NCBI GenBank assembly: GCA_034429475.1
Contig: DAOUGD010000054.1
Location: forward strand, 1-35,745
DNA: 35,745 nt
From: JAKQHY01 sp034429475
Lineage (GTDB): Bacteria; Chloroflexota; Anaerolineae; B4-G1; SLSP01
Direction: 5' to 3'
Position 1 is the stretch's first letter. Every line of letters starts with the position of its first letter. The translations under genes and the position numbers were made by a program. Shown one piece after another: positions 8,251 through 14,458 of the stretch. Under the pieces are notes generated by a model. It saw only the letters and a list, made by a program, of their open reading frames with translations, did not search any database and was not told the origin of the DNA.

Positions 8251-9210
8251 TCATAGGGTTGGTACATGCATTTCTCTGAACAGATCATCTACGCCCCCAT
8301 CCATCCACCGGACAAGCCGCGGAACCCGCCAGGATTCAACTTCGCGCACATTCCAGACGATCTGTTGCAGTTCGTGTTCGATTTGATAGAGGGTCAAGCG
8401 CTGTGCGAGATCGGGAACCTGAGCGCATTGGGGCGACGCCGCGAAGAAAGCGCGCAGAAACGGCCTGAAATCTATGGCGGGGTTGGGTGGATACAGGCAC
8501 CAGTGGATGAAATGGCACAATTCGAAGTCGGCTTCGCCAAACTGCGAACATTCCCAATCTATCACGCCCGAAAATTTCCCTTGATCAAGGAGGATATTTT
8601 TGGGGTGGAAATCGTTGTGCAGGAGTTTAGGCCCGGTTTGAAAATCCAACACGGCAACAGAGGCCTGTAGATACCGATAGGCCCTTTCAAAAACCTGGAC
8701 ACTGTCCGGCTGCAAGGGCAATGCTTCGGAGGCTTGCTTGAGGAGTTCCCAGTAGCGTTGATGGCCCTCGCGCCAGGGCCCAGAAAAGGGAGGGAGCGCC
8801 GGCACGTAGAGTCCAATGTCATAATGCGTTCCGCGGAACTCCTGCAACCTATCCAAAAATTCCGCAATAGCTTGCCCCAGGCGGCTTTGTTGCGCCTCGG
8901 TGGTCTCGTGATAGACATTGACAAAATCGTCGCCCGGCAACAACGTCAAGAGGGTGTAGTAGAGCGTCCCGGCTTCCCGCTGGAGTGCGCCTGTGTGGAG
9001 TATTTTCGGCACAAAATTGAGAGCGGCCACCCGTCTGAATTTCTCCTGTTCGAGCGTCATGGGGACTTCTGACACCCGTAGGAGCAATTCGTGATTGATC
9101 ATAAAGAGCTTCTTGCCAAAACTTCCGGTCAGCGATTTCAAATCCTTGATTTCGATCTGATGCCGGGCGCATATTGGGTGCGCTTCTGTATAGCCAATTT
9201 CGTTTTTCAA
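8251..9210 (-). CDS. Aminoglycoside phosphotransferase (APH) family kinase-like protein
   Basis: The frame is open from 9390, but its first 40 or so codons run through the attC-like palindrome (9269-9398), so a start inside it is unlikely. I chose the TTG at 9210, which leaves about 319 residues and keeps the whole kinase fold; an ATG at 9102 would cut the glycine-rich N-lobe (LTGSFGKKLF). In this numbering the catalytic loop L-H-N-D-F-H-P-K-N lies near 197-205 and the metal-binding D-W-E near 218-220, the APH/choline kinase signature. Such proteins phosphorylate small molecules; resistance is only one possibility. The gene ends 12 bp before the HD gene. Start uncertain, family secure. Confidence 0.8.
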   Translation of the reverse strand: MKNEIGYTEAHPICARHQIEIKDLKSLTGSFGKKLFMINHELLLRVSEVPMTLEQEKFRRVAALNFVPKILHTGALQREAGTLYYTLLTLLPGDDFVNVYHETTEAQQSRLGQAIAEFLDRLQEFRGTHYDIGLYVPALPPFSGPWREGHQRYWELLKQASEALPLQPDSVQVFERAYRYLQASVAVLDFQTGPKLLHNDFHPKNILLDQGKFSGVIDWECSQFGEADFELCHFIHWCLYPPNPAIDFRPFLRAFFAASPQCAQVPDLAQRLTLYQIEHELQQIVWNVREVESWRVPRLVRWMDGGVDDLFREMHVPTL

Positions 9211-9268
9211 TCTCGTATCGCCTGATTGATGTGATAGTTTTATGGGTTTGTGGATGATTTTTGCGGCG

Positions 9269-9398
9269 GTATAACGATAAGCATAAGCCGCCGCGCCGAC
9301 TGCGTGGAAAACCCCTTTGCCAGCAGGCACGCCCCAAAGCACGTTTCCCCACCACTGGCACGCGCCAAAGGCGCGGTTAGCTTGATGCAATGTTAGGT
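9269..9398 (-). repeat. Putative integron attC site 2 (130 bp imperfect palindrome)
   Basis: On the minus strand it opens with ACCTAAC (9398-9392), matching RYYYAAC, and closes with GTTATAC (9275-9269), one mismatch to GTTRRRY. The arms pair as GCAT-AAGC with an extra C in the 5' arm and as CCGCGCC / GGCGCGG, with a structured 70-bp centre. The centre shares GGTGGGGA and TGCTGG, in the same order, with the site at 10194-10317. The stop codon of the gene ending at 9393 lies inside ACCTAAC, as is common in gene cassettes. Confidence 0.62.
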
Positions 9399-9800
9399 CA
9401 TCTTTCTCTCAAACTCTACTTGTATATCAGGCTTCACTTGAAGTCTAACTGTCAATCCGTACGAAAGACTATCTACACTGTGAATATCTTCCTCAAAATC
9501 CATATAAGAAAACCGACTGGGCGTTGGAAGAGCGTTGTGCAAACGGAGATACTCTAAATCCTTCTCTTTTACACACTCAATTCGTCCCCGAACAAAAAGG
9601 GCTAGACCGATAATAGAGGTCTCAGAACCAACGCGTTGAAGATCCAAATAAACGACGCTTTCAAGGGGCCACACTGAAACCAGTAACGAGAGTCCATCAC
9701 GTTGTACCTTAAAGAACTGCTCTGTTTCAAATTCGTTTGTCTCAGGCAAAACCTCGAGACATTCTATAAAATCTGTTGGATCCCAATCTAACTGTGGCAT
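9393..9800 (-). CDS. Hypothetical cassette protein
   Basis: 135 residues, acidic, with no membrane segment or signal peptide. I recognise no family. The sequence begins MPQLDWDPTDF and ends in VEFERKMT. Composition and codon use are clearly more AT-rich than in the flanking housekeeping genes. The start lies 22 bp after the stop of the EF-Tu domain III-like gene, so the two form one transcription unit, and the stop codon is embedded in an attC-like site. A partner or immunity-type role for such a pair is speculation. Confidence 0.65.
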   Translation of the reverse strand: MPQLDWDPTDFIECLEVLPETNEFETEQFFKVQRDGLSLLVSVWPLESVVYLDLQRVGSETSIIGLALFVRGRIECVKEKDLEYLRLHNALPTPSRFSYMDFEEDIHSVDSLSYGLTVRLQVKPDIQVEFERKMT

Positions 9801-9822
9801 AAAGCTCCCTGTGCTAAACAGC

Positions 9823-10152
9823 CTATTCCGTTTCTTTTTTCAACAACGTCTCATTGTATACTTCGATTACTTTGGACGTACCAACTACTTGACTGCCTTC
9901 CTGAATATCTATTGTTTTGCCAATCCACAGAGAATGAGGATAAAATTCTGGCGTAAGATAATTTACAAAAGCTATCGCTGTTTCACCTGGATACAAAGTT
10001 TCCCCATCTATTAGCTCAATGCTTCCAGAAGTGAGATATTCTTCTCGAATTAAATGTGCCCCTTTGTAACCAGAAAAGATGGGGAGTTTTCGCCCACCTT
10101 TCTCAGTAGGCAATAACGAAATCTCTATCAAAGCATCATAATCTCTCTGCAT
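9823..10152 (-). CDS. Stand-alone EF-Tu domain III-like protein
   Basis: 109 residues from the ATG at 10152, which GGAGGGG precedes at good spacing. An upstream start at 10230 would lie inside the attC-like palindrome and is rejected. The protein matches the third domain of elongation factor Tu: an early LPTEKGGRKLPIFSGY stretch aligns with EEGGRHTPFFNGYRP, then T-S-G-S-I-E-L, a later P-G-E turn, and D-I-Q-E-G-S-Q-V-V-G aligning with the REGGRTVG strand. The GTPase domain and domain II are absent, so it cannot be a translation factor by itself. Small stand-alone copies occur in other bacteria without an established role. It is AT-rich compared with the neighbourhood and sits in a cassette-like array. 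Confidence 0.75.
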   Translation of the reverse strand: MQRDYDALIEISLLPTEKGGRKLPIFSGYKGAHLIREEYLTSGSIELIDGETLYPGETAIAFVNYLTPEFYPHSLWIGKTIDIQEGSQVVGTSKVIEVYNETLLKKETE

Positions 10153-10193
10153 CGCCCCTCCGCTATACAATAAGCCCTTAGCACCAAAAGATG

Positions 10194-10317
10194 GCCTAAC
10201 GTCGCGCATCACCCGACACCGGACCAGCAAGACTACTCCCCACCAAAGGTGTTTTGGCTGGCGCAGAGCCTTTGAAAAATAGAGCGGTAGGGGGTCGGGT
10301 GCATGCGCTTGTTGGGC
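10194..10317 (-). repeat. Putative integron attC site 1 (124 bp imperfect palindrome)
   Basis: On the minus strand it opens with GCCCAAC (10317-10311), a perfect RYYYAAC, and closes with GTTAGGC (10200-10194), the commonest form of GTTRRRY. The inner arms GCGCATGCACCCGAC and GTCGGGTGATGCGC pair fully except for one extra G in the 5' arm, like the unpaired base that polarises attC sites. The centre contains GGTGGGGA and TGCTGG as in the second site. The gene on its 5' side ends 14 bp before it. Confidence 0.7.
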
Positions 10318-10330
10318 CGTCCTAACTTAT

Positions 10331-10786
10331 TTAGACAGCATTGTTAGCATATTTGCCCCAGTATCGCTTGTATTCTTCAGTAACGATTAATCGCCGATGT
10401 TCGCACAGGTTCTCCAATGATCTAACAATAGCACTAATATCCGCTGATACGGGTACATCCAAAGATGCTAGTATTTGCTGGGCCTCGCCATAGGCATCGT
10501 CCACATCGCTAAAATCGCCACCTAATTGCGCAATAATTGTTTCCCAATACGGCTCGGAAGAAAAACTATTACAACAAAGACGCTTCGCTTGAGCCTGAAT
10601 AAGCCACCATTTTTCTGTCATTGGCTTGAGTCTGAGAAGCCACGCCCAAGTCGTTGGAGCTAGAGTTGTCGGATTCTCTAGCAGAATTTTCATGTGGCCG
10701 ACAATTGATGTGAGATAGCCACGCATATCAAAAAGTAACGCACTAAGGATTGCCTTCCCACTCGAATACAGATTGCGATCTGTCAT
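10331..10786 (-). CDS. Hypothetical cassette protein
   Basis: 151 residues, mostly helical by composition, with no signal peptide or membrane helix. The segment LLFDMRGYLTSIVGHMKILLE vaguely resembles the dimerisation helix of histidine kinases but lacks the phospho-acceptor histidine and any ATPase domain, so I do not assign a function. The gene is AT-richer than the gcv operon next to it. It is bracketed by an 11-bp inverted repeat (10311-10321 and 10878-10888) and followed by an attC-like site, consistent with a single-gene cassette. The ATG at 10786 has no clear ribosome binding site. Confidence 0.65.
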   Translation of the reverse strand: MTDRNLYSSGKAILSALLFDMRGYLTSIVGHMKILLENPTTLAPTTWAWLLRLKPMTEKWWLIQAQAKRLCCNSFSSEPYWETIIAQLGGDFSDVDDAYGEAQQILASLDVPVSADISAIVRSLENLCEHRRLIVTEEYKRYWGKYANNAV

Positions 10787-10877
10787 ATGTCTGTCCAGTG
10801 CATTTACAGCTCAGAATCCAGCACACTATCCTACAATAAACTTAGCGAGTCGCTCAAGATAAAACGGCTAGTGAACA

Positions 10878-10909
10878 GACGGCCCAACATGGTTTAGGGC
10901 GCACCGTCT
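10878..10909. repeat. Cassette-boundary-like site upstream of the small gene array
   Basis: GACGGCCCAAC (10878-10888) repeats, inverted, the sequence at 10311-10321. On the minus strand it reads GTTGGGC, a perfect GTTRRRY, and would be the entry point of the first cassette. AGACGG and CCGTCT frame it as a short palindrome (10877-10909). No full second attC arm is found upstream. Confidence 0.4.
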
Positions 10910-10911
10910 CC

Positions 10912-10972
10912 AAAAAACCTTCCCAGAAGCCGCCAAGTAACCCTTCAGACTCAAAACCAGCTTCCGGGAAGG
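10912..10972 (-). terminator. Probable terminator of the gcv operon
   Basis: Arms 10960-10972 and 10918-10930 form a 13-bp stem with one wobble pair. On the minus strand the stem is followed directly by TTTTTT (10917-10912). It lies 22 bp after the gcvPB stop codon. The 29-nt loop is long for an intrinsic terminator. Confidence 0.55.
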
Positions 10973-10993
10973 CTGGAAATGTAAATCCCGGGC

Positions 10994-12448
10994 CTATGGA
11001 CGTTGATACCGCAACACCGGCTTGCGCGCTGCCGTCACCTCGTCCAGGCGGCGGACGGGAGCGGTGTGCGGGGCCTCGTGCAGCAGGTCGGGCTGCGTGC
11101 GGGCTTCCTCGGCGATCTGGCGCAGGATGGCGGCGTAGGCGTCCAGCGTTTGCCGGCTCTCGGTCTCGGTCGGCTCGATCATCAGGGCCTCGTGGACGAT
11201 GAGCGGGAAGTAGTAGGTGGGTGGGTGGACGCCGAAGTCAATCAGCCGCTTGCCGATGTCCAGGGCGCGGATGTCCGGCGCGTCGGCAAAGTGCCCTTCG
11301 GCAACAAATTCGTGCTTGCACAGCCGGTCGTAGGGGATGGGGTACACGTCCCGGAGCTGGCTGCGCAGGTAGTTGGCGTTCAGGACGGCGTGCTCGGCGG
11401 CTTCGCGCAGGCCCGCGCTGCCCAACATGCGGATGTAGGTGTAGGCGCGCACCATCACGCCGAAATGCCCCCAGAAGGATTTGACCGGGCCAATGGACTT
11501 GGGTGGCTGGTAAAAGACGAAGTAAGGATGGTCTTCGTCGGAGTGCTCCTGGTCAAGAATCACGACAGGGCCGGGCAGGAAATCCACCAGAGCTGCCGCG
11601 ACGCCCACCGGGCCGCTCCCCGGCCCGCCGCCGCCGTGCGGCGTGCTGAACGTCTTGTGGAGGTTGAAGTGCATCACGTCAATGCCCACGTCGCCGGGAC
11701 GCATCACCCCCATCAGCGCGTTCATGTTCGCGCCGTCGCCGTAGACCAGGCCGCCGCACTCGTGGACGATGCGCACGACTTCGACGAGGTTCTCCTCGAA
11801 CAGGCCCAGCGTGTTGGGGTTCGTGATCATCAGGCCGACGACGCGCTCGTTGGCGTGCGCGCGTAGGGCATCCAAATCCACGTTGCCGCGCGCGTCGGAG
11901 GGAAGCTGTACGACTTGCAGGCCGCTCATGCTCGTAGAGGCCGGATTGGTCCCGTGCGACGAATCCGGCACGAGGATCGTGTCGCGCTGCATGTCGCCGC
12001 GCGCCTGGTGGTAGCGGCGCATCATCAGCACGCCGGTCAGCTCACCGTGCGCGCCGGCCGCCGGTTGGAGCGTCACGCCGGCAAAGCCGCCGATGGCCTT
12101 GAGGTATTCTTGCAAGGTGTGCATCAAATACAGCGCGCCCTGCACGGTGCTCTCGTCCTGGAGCGGGTGCAGGTTGGCGAAGCCCGGCAGACGGGCCGCG
12201 ACTTCGTTGACTTTGGGGTTGTACTTCATCGTACACGAGCCGAGCGGGTACATGCCTTTGTCAATGGCGTAGTTCAACTGCGACAGCCGCACAAAATGCC
12301 GCACCACGTCCATCTCACTGACTTCGGGCAGCGGCAAGTCGTCGCGCAGCATGGAGTCCGGCAATTCACTGGTAGGCACATCCAGCCGAGGTGGTTTGAC
12401 GCCCACACGTCCCGGCGCGGAAAGTTCGTAGATCAAGGGTTCGGTCAT
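10994..12448 (-). CDS. gcvPB: Glycine dehydrogenase (decarboxylating) subunit 2
   Basis: 484 residues, the usual size of the catalytic C-terminal half of split P-protein. It decarboxylates glycine with pyridoxal phosphate and passes the aminomethyl group to the lipoyl arm of GcvH. Visible marks are the PLP-binding lysine K265 in the context FNLHKTFSTPHGGGGPG, the SSHGTNPAS motif near 163-172, and MYPLGSCTMKYNPK near 66-79. It works as a heterotetramer with GcvPA, whose gene ends 4 bp upstream. GGAGAG lies about 7 bases before the ATG, inside the end of gcvPA, so translation is probably coupled. A hairpin and T run follow the stop. Confidence 0.97.
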   Translation of the reverse strand: MTEPLIYELSAPGRVGVKPPRLDVPTSELPDSMLRDDLPLPEVSEMDVVRHFVRLSQLNYAIDKGMYPLGSCTMKYNPKVNEVAARLPGFANLHPLQDESTVQGALYLMHTLQEYLKAIGGFAGVTLQPAAGAHGELTGVLMMRRYHQARGDMQRDTILVPDSSHGTNPASTSMSGLQVVQLPSDARGNVDLDALRAHANERVVGLMITNPNTLGLFEENLVEVVRIVHECGGLVYGDGANMNALMGVMRPGDVGIDVMHFNLHKTFSTPHGGGGPGSGPVGVAAALVDFLPGPVVILDQEHSDEDHPYFVFYQPPKSIGPVKSFWGHFGVMVRAYTYIRMLGSAGLREAAEHAVLNANYLRSQLRDVYPIPYDRLCKHEFVAEGHFADAPDIRALDIGKRLIDFGVHPPTYYFPLIVHEALMIEPTETESRQTLDAYAAILRQIAEEARTQPDLLHEAPHTAPVRRLDEVTAARKPVLRYQRP

Positions 12449-12452
12449 CGCT

Positions 12453-13820
12453 TCACTCTCCTAAATTCGTAAAAGCCGTCAAGGCTTCCGCAAACATCTC
12501 GATGTCGTCCCGCGTACACACCTCGGTGACGGCCACCAGCATCGCATTTTCCAACGCGGGATACGCCTGCGCGAGGTCGTACCCGCCGATGATGGAAACG
12601 TCCTCCATACCATCCAGCAGGAAATCGTTGATCTCGGCGACGGGCGCCGGGCATTGCACCACAAACTCGTTGAAGAAGGGCTTGTCGCGCTGCACGGCGA
12701 AGCCGGGAATCTGGTCCAGCAGGTCGGCGGCGTAGTGCGCCTTGTGATAATTCAACTCGGCCACCTGGCGCAAGCCCTGTTTACCGAGCGCGGAAAGGTA
12801 CACGGTAGCGGCCAACGCCATCAAGCCCTGGTTGGTGCAGATGTTGGAGGTGGCCTTCTCGCGGCGGATGTGCTGCTCGCGGGTGGTGAGCGTCATCACG
12901 TAAGCGCGCCGCCCCTCCATGTCCGTCGTCTGGCCGACGACGCGCCCGGCCATCAGGCGCACGTACTTTTCCCGCGTGGCGTAGAAGCCCAGGTACGGCC
13001 CGCCGAAGGCCAGCCCCAATCCCAACGGCTGCCCCTCGCCCAACACAATGTCCGCCCCATAGTCGCCCGGCGACTTGAACAGCCCCAGGCTGAGCGGGTT
13101 GACGGCGACGGCGATCAGGGCTTCGGGGTCTTGCGCGCGCAGTTGCGGCAATAGCGCATCCAGCGGCGCCAACTCCCCCAGGAAGTTGGGGGTTTGCAGG
13201 AGCACGCAGGCCGTGTTGCCATCCACCAGCGAGAGCCACTGCTCAAACGGCATGGTAACGTCGTCATCGCCGACAATCTCCAGCCCCATCCCCTGCGTGT
13301 AAGTGCGGATGACCGCGCGGGTGTGCGGGTGCAGCGTCGGCGAGAGCACTACGCGCGTGCGCTTCTTGCGGAAGACGTTGTATGCCTGGATCACGGCTTC
13401 CGCCGCCGCCGTCGCGCCGTCATAGTGGCTGGCGTTGGCGACGTCCATACCGGTGAGGTCGCAGATCAGGCTCTGGTACTCGAAGATCGCCTGCAACGTC
13501 CCCTGGCTCACTTCCGGCTGGTAGGGGGTGTACGCCGTGGCGAACTCGCCCCGGCTGATAATGGCGTCCACCACGCTGGGCACCCAGTGGCGATACGCGC
13601 CCGCGCCCAGGAACATCGGCAGCGTGGTCGCATCCATGTTGAGATCGGCCAGATAGCGCAACTCTTGCAGCGCTTCCAACTCAGAGAGCGGCGCGGGCAG
13701 GCCGAGATCAGGATAACGATACGCTTCCGGGACATCCTGGAACAACGCCGCCATGTTGGTCAGGCCGATAGCCTGCAACATTTCGCGGCGTTCTTCATCT
13801 GTATGCGGAATGAAAACCAT
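12453..13820 (-). CDS. gcvPA: Glycine dehydrogenase (decarboxylating) subunit 1
   Basis: 455 residues, full length for the N-terminal half of split P-protein. Typical features include the start VFIPHTDEERREML, FLGAGAYRHWVP (about 71-82), the TPYQPEVSQGTLQ motif (about 96-108) and the EGQPLGLGLAFGGPYLGF stretch (about 262-279) near the active site. It pairs with GcvPB as the P-protein of the glycine cleavage system. AAGGAG lies seven bases before the ATG. Upstream, a hairpin and a 9-bp-period inverted repeat separate it from gcvH, so expression of gcvPA/gcvPB relative to gcvH may be modulated there. Confidence 0.97.
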   Translation of the reverse strand: MVFIPHTDEERREMLQAIGLTNMAALFQDVPEAYRYPDLGLPAPLSELEALQELRYLADLNMDATTLPMFLGAGAYRHWVPSVVDAIISRGEFATAYTPYQPEVSQGTLQAIFEYQSLICDLTGMDVANASHYDGATAAAEAVIQAYNVFRKKRTRVVLSPTLHPHTRAVIRTYTQGMGLEIVGDDDVTMPFEQWLSLVDGNTACVLLQTPNFLGELAPLDALLPQLRAQDPEALIAVAVNPLSLGLFKSPGDYGADIVLGEGQPLGLGLAFGGPYLGFYATREKYVRLMAGRVVGQTTDMEGRRAYVMTLTTREQHIRREKATSNICTNQGLMALAATVYLSALGKQGLRQVAELNYHKAHYAADLLDQIPGFAVQRDKPFFNEFVVQCPAPVAEINDFLLDGMEDVSIIGGYDLAQAYPALENAMLVAVTEVCTRDDIEMFAEALTAFTNLGE

Positions 13821-13845
13821 AGTTGACTCCTTAGATTAAAATAGA

Positions 13846-13904
13846 TCAACGGATTGAACGGATGTAACGGAACACAATCCGTTTGAATCCGTTAAATCCG
13901 TTGA
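13846..13904. repeat. Inverted repeat of 9-bp-period units between gcvH and gcvPA
   Basis: Three units carrying AACGGA run one way (13848-13872) and three carrying ATCCGTT run the other way (13877-13903), so the whole can fold back on itself. It is the same repeat family as the element inside the GNAT gene (4508-4554). Confidence 0.75.
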
Positions 13905-13911
13905 CGAAAAG

Positions 13912-13937
13912 GAAAGCCCGCGCAGCGGCGGGCTTTC
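13912..13937 (-). terminator. Hairpin after gcvH
   Basis: Perfect 10-bp arms (13912-13921 and 13928-13937) enclose a 6-nt loop. On the minus strand CTTTTC follows. It lies 26 bp after the gcvH stop, upstream of gcvPA, and could terminate or attenuate transcription between the two genes. Confidence 0.6.
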
Positions 13938-13962
13938 ATTAGCGCACACGACACAAACGCGA

Positions 13963-14346
13963 CTACCCCTCGGCGGCCACCACGTCCGCGTAGGCCTGCG
14001 CATCGAGCAACTGCTCCCATTCGGTGGGGTCGGCGGACTGTATCTTGATCAACCAACCATCGCCCAGCGGATCCTCGTTGATCACCTCAGGCGCATTGTC
14101 CAACGTCTTATTGATGGCCGTCACTTTGCCGCTCAGGGGGGCGTAAACATCGGACGCCGCCTTGACAGATTCCACCACGCCAAAAGACTCGCCCCGCGTC
14201 ACCTCATCGCCGACGGCGGGCAATTCGACGTAGACCACATCCGAAAGCGTGTTTTGCGCGTAATCGCTGATGCCGACAACAAATACATCGCCCTCTTTAC
14301 GCGCCCATTCGTGGGTTTTGTTGTACCGAATTTCGACAGAATTCAT
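13963..14346 (-). CDS. gcvH: Glycine cleavage system H protein
   Basis: 127 residues, the standard length. It is the lipoyl carrier that shuttles the aminomethyl group between P-, T- and L-proteins. The lipoylated lysine is K62 in ESVKAAS, the classic context, and the N-terminal YNKTHEWA and later D-G-W-L-I-K-I motifs are intact. GGAGG lies seven bases before the ATG at 14346. It heads the gcvH-gcvPA-gcvPB cluster. gcvT (T-protein) is not in this window and must lie elsewhere if the pathway is complete. No glycine riboswitch is visible in the 112 bp upstream. Confidence 0.97.
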   Translation of the reverse strand: MNSVEIRYNKTHEWARKEGDVFVVGISDYAQNTLSDVVYVELPAVGDEVTRGESFGVVESVKAASDVYAPLSGKVTAINKTLDNAPEVINEDPLGDGWLIKIQSADPTEWEQLLDAQAYADVVAAEG

Positions 14347-14368
14347 AAGAGTACCTCCGTTGAAATAA

Positions 14369-14382
14369 GCCGCTGAAGCGGC
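14369..14382. other. Small hairpin just upstream of the gcvH ribosome binding site
   Basis: GCCGC and GCGGC arms (14369-14373, 14378-14382) enclose TGAA on the plus strand. On the minus strand it is followed by TTATTTC and then the GGAGG of gcvH. It could protect the 5' end of the mRNA or add to the terminator just before it; no role is shown. Confidence 0.3.
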
Positions 14383-14389
14383 GGATTAA

Positions 14390-14432
14390 AAGGGAATGTC
14401 TGCGCGAGGGTAACCAACCACCCGCACAGACA
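14390..14432 (-). terminator. Probable terminator of the kinase-regulator operon
   Basis: Arms around 14418-14432 and 14397-14411 pair through TGTCTG/CAGACA and further GC pairs. On the minus strand TTCCCTTTT follows. It lies 26 bp after the stop of the receiver-ParA gene at 14459 and before gcvH. Confidence 0.5.
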
Positions 14433-14458
14433 CCGCTTTAACGCTCAATGAATGCCGC

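Noticed and set aside
10153..10230. Longer N-terminus for the EF-Tu domain III-like protein
   Set aside because: The extension is translated from the attC-like palindrome, and the ATG at 10152 has a strong GGAGG.
10331..10786. Histidine kinase fragment
   Set aside because: There is only a vague resemblance to a dimerisation helix, with no phospho-acceptor histidine and no ATPase motifs.
14347..14458. Glycine riboswitch upstream of gcvH
   Set aside because: The 112 bp hold a terminator and a small hairpin, but I see no conserved glycine aptamer core, and there is too little room for a tandem aptamer.
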